From positions 406,209 through 470,208 of the forward strand of contig NZ_JBNGOZ010000001.1 of the NCBI RefSeq assembly GCF_050589825.1: a stretch of 64,000 bases of DNA, in the 5' to 3' direction. Position 1 is the stretch's first letter, and each line of letters opens with the position of its first letter. The position numbers and the translations under genes were made by a program. The notes beneath the pieces were generated by a model. The model was not told the DNA's origin and did not search any database. It worked only from the letters and a program-made list of their open reading frames with translations. Of the stretch, positions 25,942-36,249 are shown piece by piece. This DNA is from Carboxylicivirga longa (GTDB taxonomy: Bacteria > Bacteroidota > Bacteroidia > Bacteroidales > Marinilabiliaceae).

Positions 25942-27021
25942 TTAAATATTTTTTATAACCGACAAAAGTGTCTCGGCCTTAAGGGCAGTTTCCTGCCACT
26001 CCTTTTCAGCTACGCTGTCAATGGTCAATCCTCCGCCTACATAAAGGCAGGTGGCATCTTCGGTAAGGCTCAAACAGCGTATGTTAACATAAAATTCGTA
26101 ATGGCCATTCTTTACCGGCCCCAGAAAACCTGCGTAATATCGTCGCTCATGCTGCTCGGTGTCAGTAATCAGGTTGAAGGCATTTTCTTTGGGCAACCCA
26201 CATACAGCAGGCGTTGGGTGCAAATCGTATAAAATGCCGATGTGATTACCGTTAGTTTTTTGCATCTCAAATTGAAAGCGGGAGCATAAGTGTTTGACTT
26301 GTCCGGCGCTAATCGTTTCGGCGTTTTTATATTCAATGCTGTCTACCTGATGGTGTATCAGTACATTCTCAATAAATTCGGTTACCAGACCCTGTTCTTT
26401 TAGTTCTTTTTCCGACCACTTAGCCGATGGTGTATTGGGCAGGGTGCCGGCCAGCGATACGGTTGACAGTCGCTGTCCATCGTGTTTGAGCAGTAGTTCG
26501 GGACCTGCACCCATCCAGGTGCCACCATTGGGTGTGCTGATGGCATAAACAAAGGCGTGGGGATATTTCTGTCTCAGCGCCTCAAACACTCGGGGTACGC
26601 TGTTGGAAGGTAGATGGGGTCCTTTCACCGTGCGCGATAGAATTACTTTCGACAGTTGATTATTGGTAATGGCATTATGCATTTTATCAAAATGTGCTAC
26701 ATAGTCGCTATAATCATCTGCTTTTTGAGGGGCACGATTTTTCTCTGTTTTAAAAAGTGACCCAATCAGCTTTTGCTCATTTTTGGCGAGTTGTGTAAAG
26801 GTGGCACTAAAATGTGTTGGGATAAAAATACCTGGGGTGATGGTGTTGTCAAAGGGCTCAAATACAAAGCCATCGCTGGTCAGATGATGCTCGTTGATGC
26901 CGTTGTGTATAAGCTCAGCATTACCAAGAATAATCTGTGAATCACTTTGATAAGGGGCACGATATAATACCACCGAATCAAAATGCTTTTCTTCAAGTAC
27001 CTGTTCTAATTTTTTTTTCAC
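25942..27021 (-). CDS. menF: Isochorismate synthase
   Basis: 359 residues. Chorismate-binding domain: AHFDKMHNAITNNQLSKVIL, WMGAGPELLLK, LAGTLPNTPS, then HPTPAVCGLPKENAF and the final YVGGGLTIDSVAEKEWQET. All are landmarks of MenF/EntC-type enzymes. Position as first gene of the menaquinone operon assigns it to menaquinone and not to siderophore synthesis. Confidence 0.93.
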   Translation of the reverse strand: MKKKLEQVLEEKHFDSVVLYRAPYQSDSQIILGNAELIHNGINEHHLTSDGFVFEPFDNTITPGIFIPTHFSATFTQLAKNEQKLIGSLFKTEKNRAPQKADDYSDYVAHFDKMHNAITNNQLSKVILSRTVKGPHLPSNSVPRVFEALRQKYPHAFVYAISTPNGGTWMGAGPELLLKHDGQRLSTVSLAGTLPNTPSAKWSEKELKEQGLVTEFIENVLIHHQVDSIEYKNAETISAGQVKHLCSRFQFEMQKTNGNHIGILYDLHPTPAVCGLPKENAFNLITDTEQHERRYYAGFLGPVKNGHYEFYVNIRCLSLTEDATCLYVGGGLTIDSVAEKEWQETALKAETLLSVIKNI

Positions 27022-27043
27022 TTTTCAAGCTTGATAGTCGCTG

Positions 27044-27051
27044 CAAAGATA
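27044..27051 (-). promoter_or_regulatory. -7 box of the men operon
   Basis: The plus strand reads CAAAGATA (TATCTTTG on the minus strand), 23 bases ahead of the menF ATG. No TTG at the usual -33 distance. Confidence 0.5.
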
Positions 27052-27219
27052 TAATAAACCCTGCAATTAGAGGTGCGTGGCGCTGGTTTTGTTGGTAAGC
27101 AAAGGGTATGGTAGCAATAAAGTGTGTGGTTTGTTTGATGAGTAAAATTGTGGTTCCTTAAATTGTCGTTATTATTCACTCGATAGAGTGATAGTAGGCG
27201 TTAGCAAAAAAATGTAAAG

Positions 27220-27255
27220 AACGCCAGAAGCCGTGTGTTATTGCTTTCTGGCGTT
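27220..27255 (-). terminator. Terminator-like hairpin at the end of the glycogen operon
   Basis: AACGCCAGAAGC (27220-27231) pairs with GCTTTCTGGCGTT (27243-27255) with one bulged T. A second, smaller hairpin (TGTCGCC 27284-27290, GGCGACA 27297-27303) lies between it and the 27334 stop. The U run on the minus strand is displaced by about eight bases. These two hairpins and the men promoter are all I see in the 312-base gap 27022-27333. Confidence 0.55.
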
Positions 27256-27333
27256 TATTTAAGGCTTATACTGCCGTGCGTAATGTCGCCTTTATTGGCG
27301 ACACTCATTTAATTCCATTAAGGCCTCTTTCGG

Positions 27334-30300
27334 CTAAATCCACTTTACATAATTGAAGTCCTGGCGATGTGGTAAAGCCTTATTACAGGCATACACACGC
27401 AGGCCAAAATCAAAAATACCCGGGTCTTGTAATTCAAGGTCCAGTTCATAAAAGGCGAGGGTGTCCACCTTGCGTTTCTGCTTGAATTTGCGGGTGGTAA
27501 TGGGTGTTTTCTGATGATTATCAGAGGAGGTGCGAATTACCAGCTCAACACAAATATTCTCCTCAATGAGTGTTTTAAGATCCAGAGCTACTTCCAGGTG
27601 GTACGATTCGCCCGATAGGTATTTGTGTTTGGGGGTGCTCGGTGCATCTACTGATACTACTTCAATGGTATCCCATGCCGACAGAACCTTCTGCTTCCAG
27701 GCTGCTATGCTTTTTACCTGTTCAAAGCTATTTTGTCTTAGCTTCAGGATGCGCTCATACATGGGCGCATAATAGCGTTTTTTATAGTCATCCATCATGC
27801 GCTTAGTGGTGTAATCGGGCGCAATCTCAGCAATGCAATTTTTGATATACTTCACCCAGTCATGGGGGATGTTGTTTTCATCCCGTTTGTAAAACAGCGG
27901 TACAATTTCGTTTTCCAGCATAGAATAGATGGTTTGTGCATCTAATTCATCCTGGTAATCCTGATTCTCATAAGTGCGTTTCTCTGTTAGTGCCCATCCG
28001 GCTCCCTTGCGATAACCTTCGAGCCACCATCCGTCCAGCACGCTAAAATTCATCACTCCGTTCATTACGGCTTTTTCACCTGAGGTGCCTGAAGCCTCTA
28101 AGGGTCGAGTGGGTGTATTCATCCATATATCAACTCCTTTTACCAGTATTTGCCCCAGCTCCATGTCATAATTTTCAAGGAAGAGTATTTTACCTACAAA
28201 CTCGGGTCGACGTGATATATCCACAATCAGTTTAATCAGATCCTGACCGGCTTTATCAGCCGGGTGTGCTTTGCCCGCAAAAATAAACTGAACGGGCTTA
28301 TCCGGGTTATTCAGGATTTTTGAGAGGCGGTCTATGTCGCTGAACAAAAGGTGTGCTCGTTTATAGGTTGCAAAGCGTCTGGCAAAACCGATGGTAAGCG
28401 TGTTTTCATTAATGGTGTCGATAATGTCCACCAGGCGCCTGGGATCCTCAAAGCGTCGTATCCAGTTACGATGAAAGCGCTCCTTGGTATAGTCAATCAG
28501 CTGTTTACGCAAAGTGTTTTTAGTGCCCCAAATCTTTTCGTCAGCAATGCTGTGTATTTTTTGCCAATGATTTTGGTTCGACAGGTCGTTGATAAAGTCC
28601 TTGTCAAATACTTCTTCGTAGAGGGTGCGCCACTCTTTGGCAGTCCAGGTGGGGTAGTGTACCCCGTTGGTTACATAGCCTATGTGGAGTTCCTCGGGGA
28701 AGTAGCCATCATATAGGTTGTTAAACATTTCCTGCGATATTTTACCATGTAGCCAGCTTACACCATTCATGGCAACAGAGGTGTGTGCTGCCAAGTTGCT
28801 CATGGAGAATTTCTCTTTACTGTCAAGTGGGTTAGCCCGGCCAAGTGCCAGGAATTTATCCCAGCTGATACCCAACTCATCGGGTATGTAATAGAGGTAA
28901 TGACGAATCATATCGGGCGCAAAGGTATCGTGACCTGCCGGCACGGGCGTGTGCGTAGTAAAGAGGGAGGTGGCTCGCACAATCTCCAGTGCTTCGTCGT
29001 ATGAATAACCTTCTATAATTAACTGTCGTAAGCGTTCTACATTAATCAGGGCCGCGTGTCCCTCGTTGCAGTGGTATAGGTCGGGGGCAATCTCCAGCTC
29101 GTCCAGGGCGCGTATTCCACCAATACCCAGTAAAATCTCTTGTTTGATGCGGTTGTCCCAGTCGCCACCATAGAGCTGGTGCGTGATGGTACGGTCTTGT
29201 TTACTGTTTAGGTCAGTTTCAGTATCGAGCAAGTATAGCTTGATGCGTCCTACATTTACTTGCCAGATGAGGGCTTTTACATTGCGTCCTTCCAGGTGAA
29301 AATTAATGGTTTTGGGTATGCCGGCTGCATCGCGCACCAGAGTAACGGGTAGAAAAGAGAATTTCTGTGCGTTTAGTTCCACTAGTTGCTCCCCATTGAG
29401 CGAGAGACGTTGTGTGAAATAGCCGTACTTATAAAGGAAGCCGATGGCCACCATATTTACTTTCGAATCACTGGCCTCTTTCAGGTAATCGCCGGCCAGG
29501 ATACCTAAACCACCCGAGTATATTTTCATGGTGTCACTAAGCCCGTATTCCATACTGAAATATGCGATTTGTGGCTGATTTTCATCGGGTTTGTCGCTCA
29601 TGTAGTTTTGAAAACGCTGGTAAACAGCTTTGTAGTGTTCAATAAAATCCTGATCTTGCTCCAACTCCCTTAGGCGGGCACTACTGATTGATTTGAGCAA
29701 TGCGATCGGGTTTTTCTTAACCTTGCGCCATAAAATCGGATCGATGGAAGCAAACAAGTCGATGGCTTGATAATTCCAGCACCACCACAGGTTTTTCGAT
29801 AGTTTCTCAAGTCCCAACAAAGAGGCCGGAAGATTCGATTCAACGATTAATTTGCGCCACTGTAGCTGATTGCTTTTTGCAACCTTAAGGTGCTTGGTTT
29901 CGTGCTTATCTTTTCCCTTGTTCATATTGTTTTTAATGGCTATTTCGTAGGCTTTGTAGTAATATCCGATAAAGTTTTTCCAGAGGGCCTTGTTTGCAAT
30001 TGAGCGAGCATTTACACGGTAGGCCTGAATGTTGTCGTCCGATAGGAGGGCGAAGCGTTGTATATAATGACTCATATTCAGAATGAGTTCATGGCTGTTG
30101 GCATCGCTGCGGGTAATTACTTCAACACCGCCTTTGCCCTGTTCATCAATTTGGGTTACCCACTTGCCAAAACCGGCCAGGGAGGTGGTGATGGTAGGTA
30201 CACCAAAGGCTATGCTCTCCATGGGTGTGTAGCCCCAGGGCTCGTAATAGGATGGAAACACCGACAAATCAAGACCCATCAGCAGGTCGTAGTAGGGCTT

Positions 30301-31563
30301 ATTAAAGATTCCGTCCTGCCCTGTAAGGTAGGAGGGTACAAATATGACCTTTACCTTGTCCTCGGGTTTATTGGTAAAGCCCAGGCTTTTAATCTTATTG
30401 AGTATGGGGTCGTCATCTACATTGCCCAGGTAGTGGGTGATGAAAGGTGACACCAGCATTTCATCTTTTCTGTTTTGTGATAGGTTTTCCAATAGGTCTT
30501 TACGAGGACCGCGCTGATCGCCGGGTATAAAGAAGAATGCAACCATTTCGCGCTCATGAACCTTGTCGTGGTTGATGTGTGACAGTGTATCCAGAAAAAT
30601 ATCGAGTCCTTTGTTCTTAAATTCATAACGCCCACCGGTGCCCAGTAGTAGGACGTCATCGGACAAAGAATGACCCAGCAGGCATTCGGTCACGTTTTTT
30701 AGCAGCTGTTGCGATGTGGTTCGCTTTTGTTGCAGGAGTGTTTCTTCTGGTACAAAATCATCTTCAAAACCGTTAGGCATTACTACATCAACGCCCTTAC
30801 CATAAAACTGTTTACACTCGCGTGCCGTAATTTCACTTACCGTGCTCAGGCAGTCGGCTGCCAGGGCTGCTTTTTTCTCTAGCGAGCATTTGGCCGATAC
30901 GTTGTATTGAGAGGTTTTTTGTTGTATGTCAAACTGATAGAGATGATCATAAAGGGCTTCATTATTGCTGGCCAGTACCCGTCCCAGCATGGTGGCATGG
31001 GTAGTAAAGAGGGTGGCTATCTCGGGCATGCGGTGCTCAATATACAGGCAGCCTGCGCCTGTCATCCACTCGTGAAAGTGTGCCACTACTTTCTCGCGCA
31101 CCGAGATGCGTTCTTTCACAAAGCTCTCAATAATCTGTCCGGCTGCATAGCCAAAAATGGTGGGTTCGTGGTAGTCGTCAGCGCCATAGAGTGATTCTAA
31201 ACGGTATATCTCCCACATTTTGGCATAAAAGGCATCCCTGTCTTTCAGCAGGGGCTTAAAGTCAATGAGTATCACCAGGGGTTCGCCAGGTATTTTCCAT
31301 CGCCCAATGCGAAAGGGGATATTTAGTTTGGCTGCTTTTTGTCGCCATTCAGGAAAGAGCGTAGGGTCTTCACTAAACTCTTTATTAATCTGCTCATTAT
31401 CATTGAAATCAGGACCAATATAGATAATATTGTCTTTAAAGCTTTGCTTAAGAGTTAAGGCCTTGGTAGAGATGACCGTATGAATGCCACCTACCTTATT
31501 GCAGACTTCCCAACTAACTTCGAAAATAAAATCCGGCGTTGGCTTTATTTTTTTCATACCCAC
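27334..31563 (-). CDS. Glycogen synthase (GT3-like) - alpha-glucan phosphorylase fusion
   Basis: 1,409 residues. Residues 1 to ~550 resemble eukaryotic-type glycogen synthase: FEVSWEVCNKVGGIHTVIST, VVAHFHEWMTGAG, TTHATMLGR, and YYEPWGYTPMESIAFGVPTI. A charged linker (NMNKGKDKHETKHLK) leads to a DUF3417-type N-domain (LSKNLWWCWNYQAIDLFASI) and a short-form GT35 phosphorylase: YFSMEYGLSDTMKIYSGGLGILAGDYLKEASD (written here in part), HCNEGHAALINVERLR, FTTHTPVPAGHD, and the PLP-lysine loop ASGTSGEKAVMNG. One chain thus holds polymer-building and polymer-degrading activities. Last gene of the glycogen operon. MG start; Met1 or Met3 possible. Confidence 0.9.
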   Translation of the reverse strand: MGMKKIKPTPDFIFEVSWEVCNKVGGIHTVISTKALTLKQSFKDNIIYIGPDFNDNEQINKEFSEDPTLFPEWRQKAAKLNIPFRIGRWKIPGEPLVILIDFKPLLKDRDAFYAKMWEIYRLESLYGADDYHEPTIFGYAAGQIIESFVKERISVREKVVAHFHEWMTGAGCLYIEHRMPEIATLFTTHATMLGRVLASNNEALYDHLYQFDIQQKTSQYNVSAKCSLEKKAALAADCLSTVSEITARECKQFYGKGVDVVMPNGFEDDFVPEETLLQQKRTTSQQLLKNVTECLLGHSLSDDVLLLGTGGRYEFKNKGLDIFLDTLSHINHDKVHEREMVAFFFIPGDQRGPRKDLLENLSQNRKDEMLVSPFITHYLGNVDDDPILNKIKSLGFTNKPEDKVKVIFVPSYLTGQDGIFNKPYYDLLMGLDLSVFPSYYEPWGYTPMESIAFGVPTITTSLAGFGKWVTQIDEQGKGGVEVITRSDANSHELILNMSHYIQRFALLSDDNIQAYRVNARSIANKALWKNFIGYYYKAYEIAIKNNMNKGKDKHETKHLKVAKSNQLQWRKLIVESNLPASLLGLEKLSKNLWWCWNYQAIDLFASIDPILWRKVKKNPIALLKSISSARLRELEQDQDFIEHYKAVYQRFQNYMSDKPDENQPQIAYFSMEYGLSDTMKIYSGGLGILAGDYLKEASDSKVNMVAIGFLYKYGYFTQRLSLNGEQLVELNAQKFSFLPVTLVRDAAGIPKTINFHLEGRNVKALIWQVNVGRIKLYLLDTETDLNSKQDRTITHQLYGGDWDNRIKQEILLGIGGIRALDELEIAPDLYHCNEGHAALINVERLRQLIIEGYSYDEALEIVRATSLFTTHTPVPAGHDTFAPDMIRHYLYYIPDELGISWDKFLALGRANPLDSKEKFSMSNLAAHTSVAMNGVSWLHGKISQEMFNNLYDGYFPEELHIGYVTNGVHYPTWTAKEWRTLYEEVFDKDFINDLSNQNHWQKIHSIADEKIWGTKNTLRKQLIDYTKERFHRNWIRRFEDPRRLVDIIDTINENTLTIGFARRFATYKRAHLLFSDIDRLSKILNNPDKPVQFIFAGKAHPADKAGQDLIKLIVDISRRPEFVGKILFLENYDMELGQILVKGVDIWMNTPTRPLEASGTSGEKAVMNGVMNFSVLDGWWLEGYRKGAGWALTEKRTYENQDYQDELDAQTIYSMLENEIVPLFYKRDENNIPHDWVKYIKNCIAEIAPDYTTKRMMDDYKKRYYAPMYERILKLRQNSFEQVKSIAAWKQKVLSAWDTIEVVSVDAPSTPKHKYLSGESYHLEVALDLKTLIEENICVELVIRTSSDNHQKTPITTRKFKQKRKVDTLAFYELDLELQDPGIFDFGLRVYACNKALPHRQDFNYVKWI

Positions 31564-31687
31564 AAGTTTAAAATTAATAGATATTATAAAAAATCATCGC
31601 ACATCCCCACGTGCTGAACCCTAATTAGCTTAGATGGTGTTTGTTACCCAACGAATATATGAATATCTGTATTGACTCATCATTTTT

Positions 31688-32986
31688 TCAGTGTGGGTAT
31701 ATTTGTTTTTGTAGCTTTCTGATCTCCGCTTCATATTGCTTTATCTGTTTATCTTTCTTCATAAGCTCGCTCTCCTGATTGGAAGCCTGTGCTTTCTCCT
31801 CAAGCAGGGATTTAACCCGCAATTCAAAATCACTCAGCACATTCATGTAGTTGATAAAGGCATCGTAGGGCGAGTTGTAGGGGTTGTAATATGCATGTAT
31901 ATTGTTGTCTGAGAAGAATTTGGTGCACATGTAGTAAAAGTGACTACTGCATTGCAGGTAATTCCAGTCCTTGTTGATGCGCTTATTGTTTAGTTCGACC
32001 ACAGGCTGGCGTAAGCGGTAAAGCTTCGCAAAGGCTTCGTCCTGCAGCGCGTTACCCAGCCAGGCTGACAGATCGCGTTCTTCGTCTACCCAGGAGATAG
32101 GATGAGGTACGTGTGCTGCTGCAATGGGTTGCAGCGTGCGTATGGCTTCCGATGGTGTGGTAAACTCAAAGCTGCCCTCCTCCAGTACTGTTGACGGTAG
32201 GTGCTTTAGAAACTCAAAGATGCCCGATTCTTTCTTTTGGTGATTACCAAAGGTTTCGTAGTCCATGAAAATATTCACAATTTCTTCCTTGGCATCCAGC
32301 TGCTTCAGCCAGTTCATCATCTTTTCGGTAGTAAGGGGCCACTCGTTCCATTCCTGCTGGCCAAAGCGCATGGATATATCATTACTCAGCGCGTAGTTGC
32401 GCATCAGTAGTTTTAGCTTGGGATTAATGGCGTTGCAGTATAGGTAGTTGGGGCTTTTCCAGCCGAGTATATGTTTAGCTCCTTCGGTAATCATACCTTT
32501 GAAGCCCATGCTGGCAACCGTGTTACCTATCTCATCGGAATAGATCAACTCTGTATTTCGAAAAACTTTGGGTTTCTGACCAAATAATTCTTCAATGCGT
32601 CGGCTGTGTGTCATTACCTGGGCCTTAAATTCTTCCTGATCTTTAAGCGATGCCAATGAGTGAGCGTCTGTCTCGGCAATAAATTCAACCCCGCCGGTGT
32701 TGGCTAATTGTCTAAAGCTATCAATCATTTCAGGTGCGTAAGAGGCAAACTGATCCAACGCAGTGCCGGTGATGGAAAAACTGACCTTAAACTGCTTGTC
32801 ATGGTTTTTCAGTAGCGACAAAAGTATATTGTTGGCCGGCAGGTAGCTCTCCTTAATTATCTTGCGAATGATGGATTCGTTGGTAAAATCATCGTAGTAA
32901 TAATGGTCGTAGCCAATATCAAAGAAACGGTATCTTTTAAGGCGCAGAGGTTGATGAATTTGAAAGTATAGACAAATGGATTTCAT
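31688..32986 (-). CDS. GH57 family glycoside hydrolase (alpha-amylase-like)
   Basis: 432 residues. It begins with ICLYFQIHQPLRLKRYRFFD, the first conserved block of family 57 (HQP). Later blocks include EFIAETDAHSLASL with the probable nucleophile Glu and NIFMDYETFGNH with the probable acid Asp. The last ~35 residues form a coiled coil (ELMKKDKQIKQYEAEIRKLQ), an unusual tail for a hydrolase and perhaps an oligomerisation element. It should cleave alpha-1,4-glucans in the cytoplasm. Seven bases after the GT4 gene. Confidence 0.87.
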   Translation of the reverse strand: MKSICLYFQIHQPLRLKRYRFFDIGYDHYYYDDFTNESIIRKIIKESYLPANNILLSLLKNHDKQFKVSFSITGTALDQFASYAPEMIDSFRQLANTGGVEFIAETDAHSLASLKDQEEFKAQVMTHSRRIEELFGQKPKVFRNTELIYSDEIGNTVASMGFKGMITEGAKHILGWKSPNYLYCNAINPKLKLLMRNYALSNDISMRFGQQEWNEWPLTTEKMMNWLKQLDAKEEIVNIFMDYETFGNHQKKESGIFEFLKHLPSTVLEEGSFEFTTPSEAIRTLQPIAAAHVPHPISWVDEERDLSAWLGNALQDEAFAKLYRLRQPVVELNNKRINKDWNYLQCSSHFYYMCTKFFSDNNIHAYYNPYNSPYDAFINYMNVLSDFELRVKSLLEEKAQASNQESELMKKDKQIKQYEAEIRKLQKQIYPH

Positions 32987-32992
32987 TGTATT

Positions 32993-34303
32993 CTAGTTTT
33001 TTAGGGATGAGTAAGTAATGTTGATGGCCTGGGTATAGACTTGATATACATGTCGTGCGGCATTGGTCCACTTAAGGTTATCCACCTCTTCTTTGCCTTT
33101 TTCCTTAAAGGTGGCCGATAGTGAGTTGTAGTTAATGAGTCCATAAATGGCGTCGGCCAGGGCATCGATGTCCCAGTAATCGACCTTAATGGCGTGGGTG
33201 AGTATTTCGGATACGCCCGATTGCTTGGAAATGATGACCGGCACGTTGGACTGCATGGCTTCGAGTGGTGAAATGCCGAAAGGCTCAGATACTGAGGGCA
33301 TCACATAAACATCACTCATGGTAAACATCTTAAATACATCATCGCCCCGCAGGAAACCAGTGAAGTGGAAGCGGTCGGTAATGCCCAGCTGAGCCGCACG
33401 ATCTACCATTTTTTCCAGCATATCGCCACTGCCGGCCATTACAAAGCGGACATTGTCGGTGCGTTGCAACACGGCATGTGCAGCCTCCACAAAATACTCA
33501 GGGCCCTTTTGCATGGTGATTCGACCAAGGAAGGTCACTACCTTCTCGCGTACACCCTTTTTAATGCTGTTCTTCTGTGTTGCGTTAACCGGTTCTACGG
33601 CGTTGTAAACCGTTTCTACTTTGGCCGGATCTTGTCCGCATTTATCTATCACTATCTGACGGGTTAAGTTACTCACCGCAATGATGCGGTCGGCAGCATC
33701 CATGCCCATTTTTTCAATCTCAAAAACCGCGGGGTTAACGTTGCCGCCGCTGCGATCGAAATCCGTGGCATGTACATGCACCACCAGGGGCTTACCTGAT
33801 ATTTCTTTGGCGGCAATGCCAGCCGGATAACATAGCCAGTCGTGGGCATGTATTACGTCATGTTCATTATCGTGGCTGATGGTTGAAGCTACATAGGCGT
33901 ATTTATAAATTTCATCAATAAGATTGGTGCCGTAGGTGCCAGAAAATTCAAGCTTTCCTTCTGTGTTGACCTTGAATAATTTATCTTTCCCAAATACATC
34001 GGCTTCGCGAAAGGAATAATACTCTTCGGGGTCGTTGTAAGGAATCAGTCTCGAATCCACTTCTAAATAGGTGTGTTTGCTCTTAAATTGCTGTATGTGG
34101 CTTTGAACCTGCTTGATATGCGTATTGTTGGCGCCAATTAGTTTCATTTTGCGCTGATCTTCATCACCATAAGCTTTAGGTACCACAAAAATGATGTCGA
34201 GATCGTTGATTTGTGATAATCCTTTCGTTAAACCGTAGCAAGCGGTGCCCAGTCCACCGGATATGTGAGGAGGAAACTCCCAGCCAAACATTAATACTTT
34301 CAT
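32993..34303 (-). CDS. GT4 glycosyltransferase, glycogen-synthase-like
   Basis: 436 residues. GT-B fold: N-terminal KVLMFGWEFPPHISGGLGTA (donor/acceptor loop), VIHAHDWLCYPAG, and the C-terminal domain VVTFLGRITMQKGPEYFVEA and EPFGISPLEAMQSNVPVIIS with the E-x7-E motif. It resembles the bacterial glycogen synthases and maltose-1-phosphate synthases of family 4. With the fused GT3 synthase two genes away, the operon carries two different glucan-elongating enzymes. ATGA overlap with the debranching enzyme gene. Confidence 0.85.
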   Translation of the reverse strand: MKVLMFGWEFPPHISGGLGTACYGLTKGLSQINDLDIIFVVPKAYGDEDQRKMKLIGANNTHIKQVQSHIQQFKSKHTYLEVDSRLIPYNDPEEYYSFREADVFGKDKLFKVNTEGKLEFSGTYGTNLIDEIYKYAYVASTISHDNEHDVIHAHDWLCYPAGIAAKEISGKPLVVHVHATDFDRSGGNVNPAVFEIEKMGMDAADRIIAVSNLTRQIVIDKCGQDPAKVETVYNAVEPVNATQKNSIKKGVREKVVTFLGRITMQKGPEYFVEAAHAVLQRTDNVRFVMAGSGDMLEKMVDRAAQLGITDRFHFTGFLRGDDVFKMFTMSDVYVMPSVSEPFGISPLEAMQSNVPVIISKQSGVSEILTHAIKVDYWDIDALADAIYGLINYNSLSATFKEKGKEEVDNLKWTNAARHVYQVYTQAINITYSSLKN

Positions 34304-36249
34304 TCGCTCAGTTCTTTTGTTAGGTTATCGATCATTTTACCCACCCTGATGATTTCAGCAACGCTGAGAGCATAGGAGGTGGCTTCATTCGGTTTGTATG
34401 GAGGATTGCCATCGTATAACTGTGATATTGAGCCGATGCCGTGTTCATTAACGCAGTCTTCAAATCCTTCGTATAATCGCTTAATATGAGCAATACCCGA
34501 ATTTTTGTAGAGTGATAAATAGGCATCGGCATAGTGACCAAATAGCCAAGGAAACACCGAGCCATTGTGAAAAGATTTGTTGCGCTCATATTCGTTGCCA
34601 TTGATGATTCCCACATAATCTGGATTATCGGGCGATAGTGTGCGGAGGCCGCGGGGCGTCAGCAGATCTCGTTCGATTTTATCAAGGATGGTCTTTTTTT
34701 GCTCTGCTTGTAAGCAGGAATGGGGCAAGGAGGCGGCAAAAAGCATGTTGGGGCGGGTGCTCCAACTGGTATAGTCATCGGTTGCGTAGTCTGCCAGATA
34801 CTCCTTTTCGGCGTTCCAAAAAACGGCATTGAAGCTGTTTGTGATTTTCTCAGGCAGATCTTTCCATTTACTGATAAAGGTGCGGTCGCGCGTGGTGGCT
34901 GCAAGCTCCAGTGTAAAGCAAACGGCATTGTACCAAAGGGCATTGATCTCCACTAAATAACCCATTCGTTGTTGCAGAAAGGTGCCGTTGTTTCTTACCT
35001 TCATCCAGGTAACTCCCTTTTGTCGAACCCATAAAAGGCCATTGTCATGAAGGTCAATAGGTAGGTGAGATCCCTGCTGATACGTGTTGAGTATGGTTTT
35101 TAATGTGCGTTTATATTTTTGCCATACATTTTTTTTGTCAGCACCGTATTCAATGTATTTCTGGAGGGTCCAGAAGAACCAAAGGGGCACATCCACCGAG
35201 GTGCGTTCATTGTTAAGGCTTGGATCGGGCGAAAAACGATGAAGCAGCTTTTGGCTAGTGGCATCCAATATGCTTAGAAAGGTTTTTTCATCGTTGCGGG
35301 CCAGGCATAGGCCCGGAATCGCCAGGTATGTGTTGCGTTCGCTATAGCTGAGAAAGGGCAGTCCGTTGATGACGCTGGTCGCCTTCCCTTTGCGCGCAAT
35401 GGATAGCTCTGCTGCGTTGTCCATGCAGCGTTCAAAGCTATCGCGACTGACCCATTTTTTTATTTCAGCATTAAACTGGCGTACCATAAATGCTGGGTTG
35501 GCCACTTTGGTTCCTGCTGCAAAAATAATGGGTACTTCTTTTTTCATGCGCAGCTCAAAGTAACCCGGCACAAAAAGATCTTCATGGCAGTCGTATCCAC
35601 GTTTTTTCTCTTCTGTATATTCAATGTCGTGGTACCAATCGGGTACGTGAATAAACTCAGACTCGCGCGAAGTTTGCATATAAAGGGTTGGAAAGCCTTC
35701 GTAAAGCTTTAGGCTGATGCCATTATTGACTTTACCGGTGCGTGTATTAGCAGTCATGTTAGCGCGGGTAAGGTCGTGTATATTGCGAAAGGCAACAAAG
35801 GGTTGAAAGCGGATTACTGTGGGAGACTGAGCCTCCAAAAGAGTATACTTAATCAATATGCGCTGTTCTTTTTCTACCAGTAACTGTTCTTTCTTTAATT
35901 TAATATCCCCCACCTGATAGGTGATGGCCGGGGTGGGGTCTACCTCGTATTCGCTAATATATTTATGTCCTCTGGGCTGATAGGTGCCCGGATATCTATG
36001 AATGCCCAGATTAAACTCGGCACCTCGCTGTATGAGCGTTTCATCGACCGATGATAGCAGCACATGATTCTGTCCGTTAAAAGTGTTGATTGGGCAGATG
36101 AGTAGGCCGTGATATTTACGTGTATTGCAGTTTATTATGGTTGAACTGGCGAAAGATCCCGCTTTATTGGTTCGTAAAAATTCTCTTTGTAGCGAGTACT
36201 CTGTGTTGACCAGTTGTGCTTTATCAAATTTAAGGTAACTCATACGCAA
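34300..36249 (-). CDS. Glycogen debranching enzyme (amylo-alpha-1,6-glucosidase)
   Basis: 649 residues. An N-terminal GDE domain (LQREFLRTNKAGSFASSTII, NTRKYHGLLICPIN) is followed by an (alpha/alpha)6 GH133 catalytic domain (VDVPLWFFWTLQKYIEYGAD, WVRQKGVTWMKVRNNGTFLQ, NGSVFPWLFGHYADAYLSL). It hydrolyses alpha-1,6 branch stubs. First gene of the operon; the long upstream gap should hold the operon promoter. Start may be Met1 or Met3. Confidence 0.9.
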   Translation of the reverse strand: MRMSYLKFDKAQLVNTEYSLQREFLRTNKAGSFASSTIINCNTRKYHGLLICPINTFNGQNHVLLSSVDETLIQRGAEFNLGIHRYPGTYQPRGHKYISEYEVDPTPAITYQVGDIKLKKEQLLVEKEQRILIKYTLLEAQSPTVIRFQPFVAFRNIHDLTRANMTANTRTGKVNNGISLKLYEGFPTLYMQTSRESEFIHVPDWYHDIEYTEEKKRGYDCHEDLFVPGYFELRMKKEVPIIFAAGTKVANPAFMVRQFNAEIKKWVSRDSFERCMDNAAELSIARKGKATSVINGLPFLSYSERNTYLAIPGLCLARNDEKTFLSILDATSQKLLHRFSPDPSLNNERTSVDVPLWFFWTLQKYIEYGADKKNVWQKYKRTLKTILNTYQQGSHLPIDLHDNGLLWVRQKGVTWMKVRNNGTFLQQRMGYLVEINALWYNAVCFTLELAATTRDRTFISKWKDLPEKITNSFNAVFWNAEKEYLADYATDDYTSWSTRPNMLFAASLPHSCLQAEQKKTILDKIERDLLTPRGLRTLSPDNPDYVGIINGNEYERNKSFHNGSVFPWLFGHYADAYLSLYKNSGIAHIKRLYEGFEDCVNEHGIGSISQLYDGNPPYKPNEATSYALSVAEIIRVGKMIDNLTKELSE

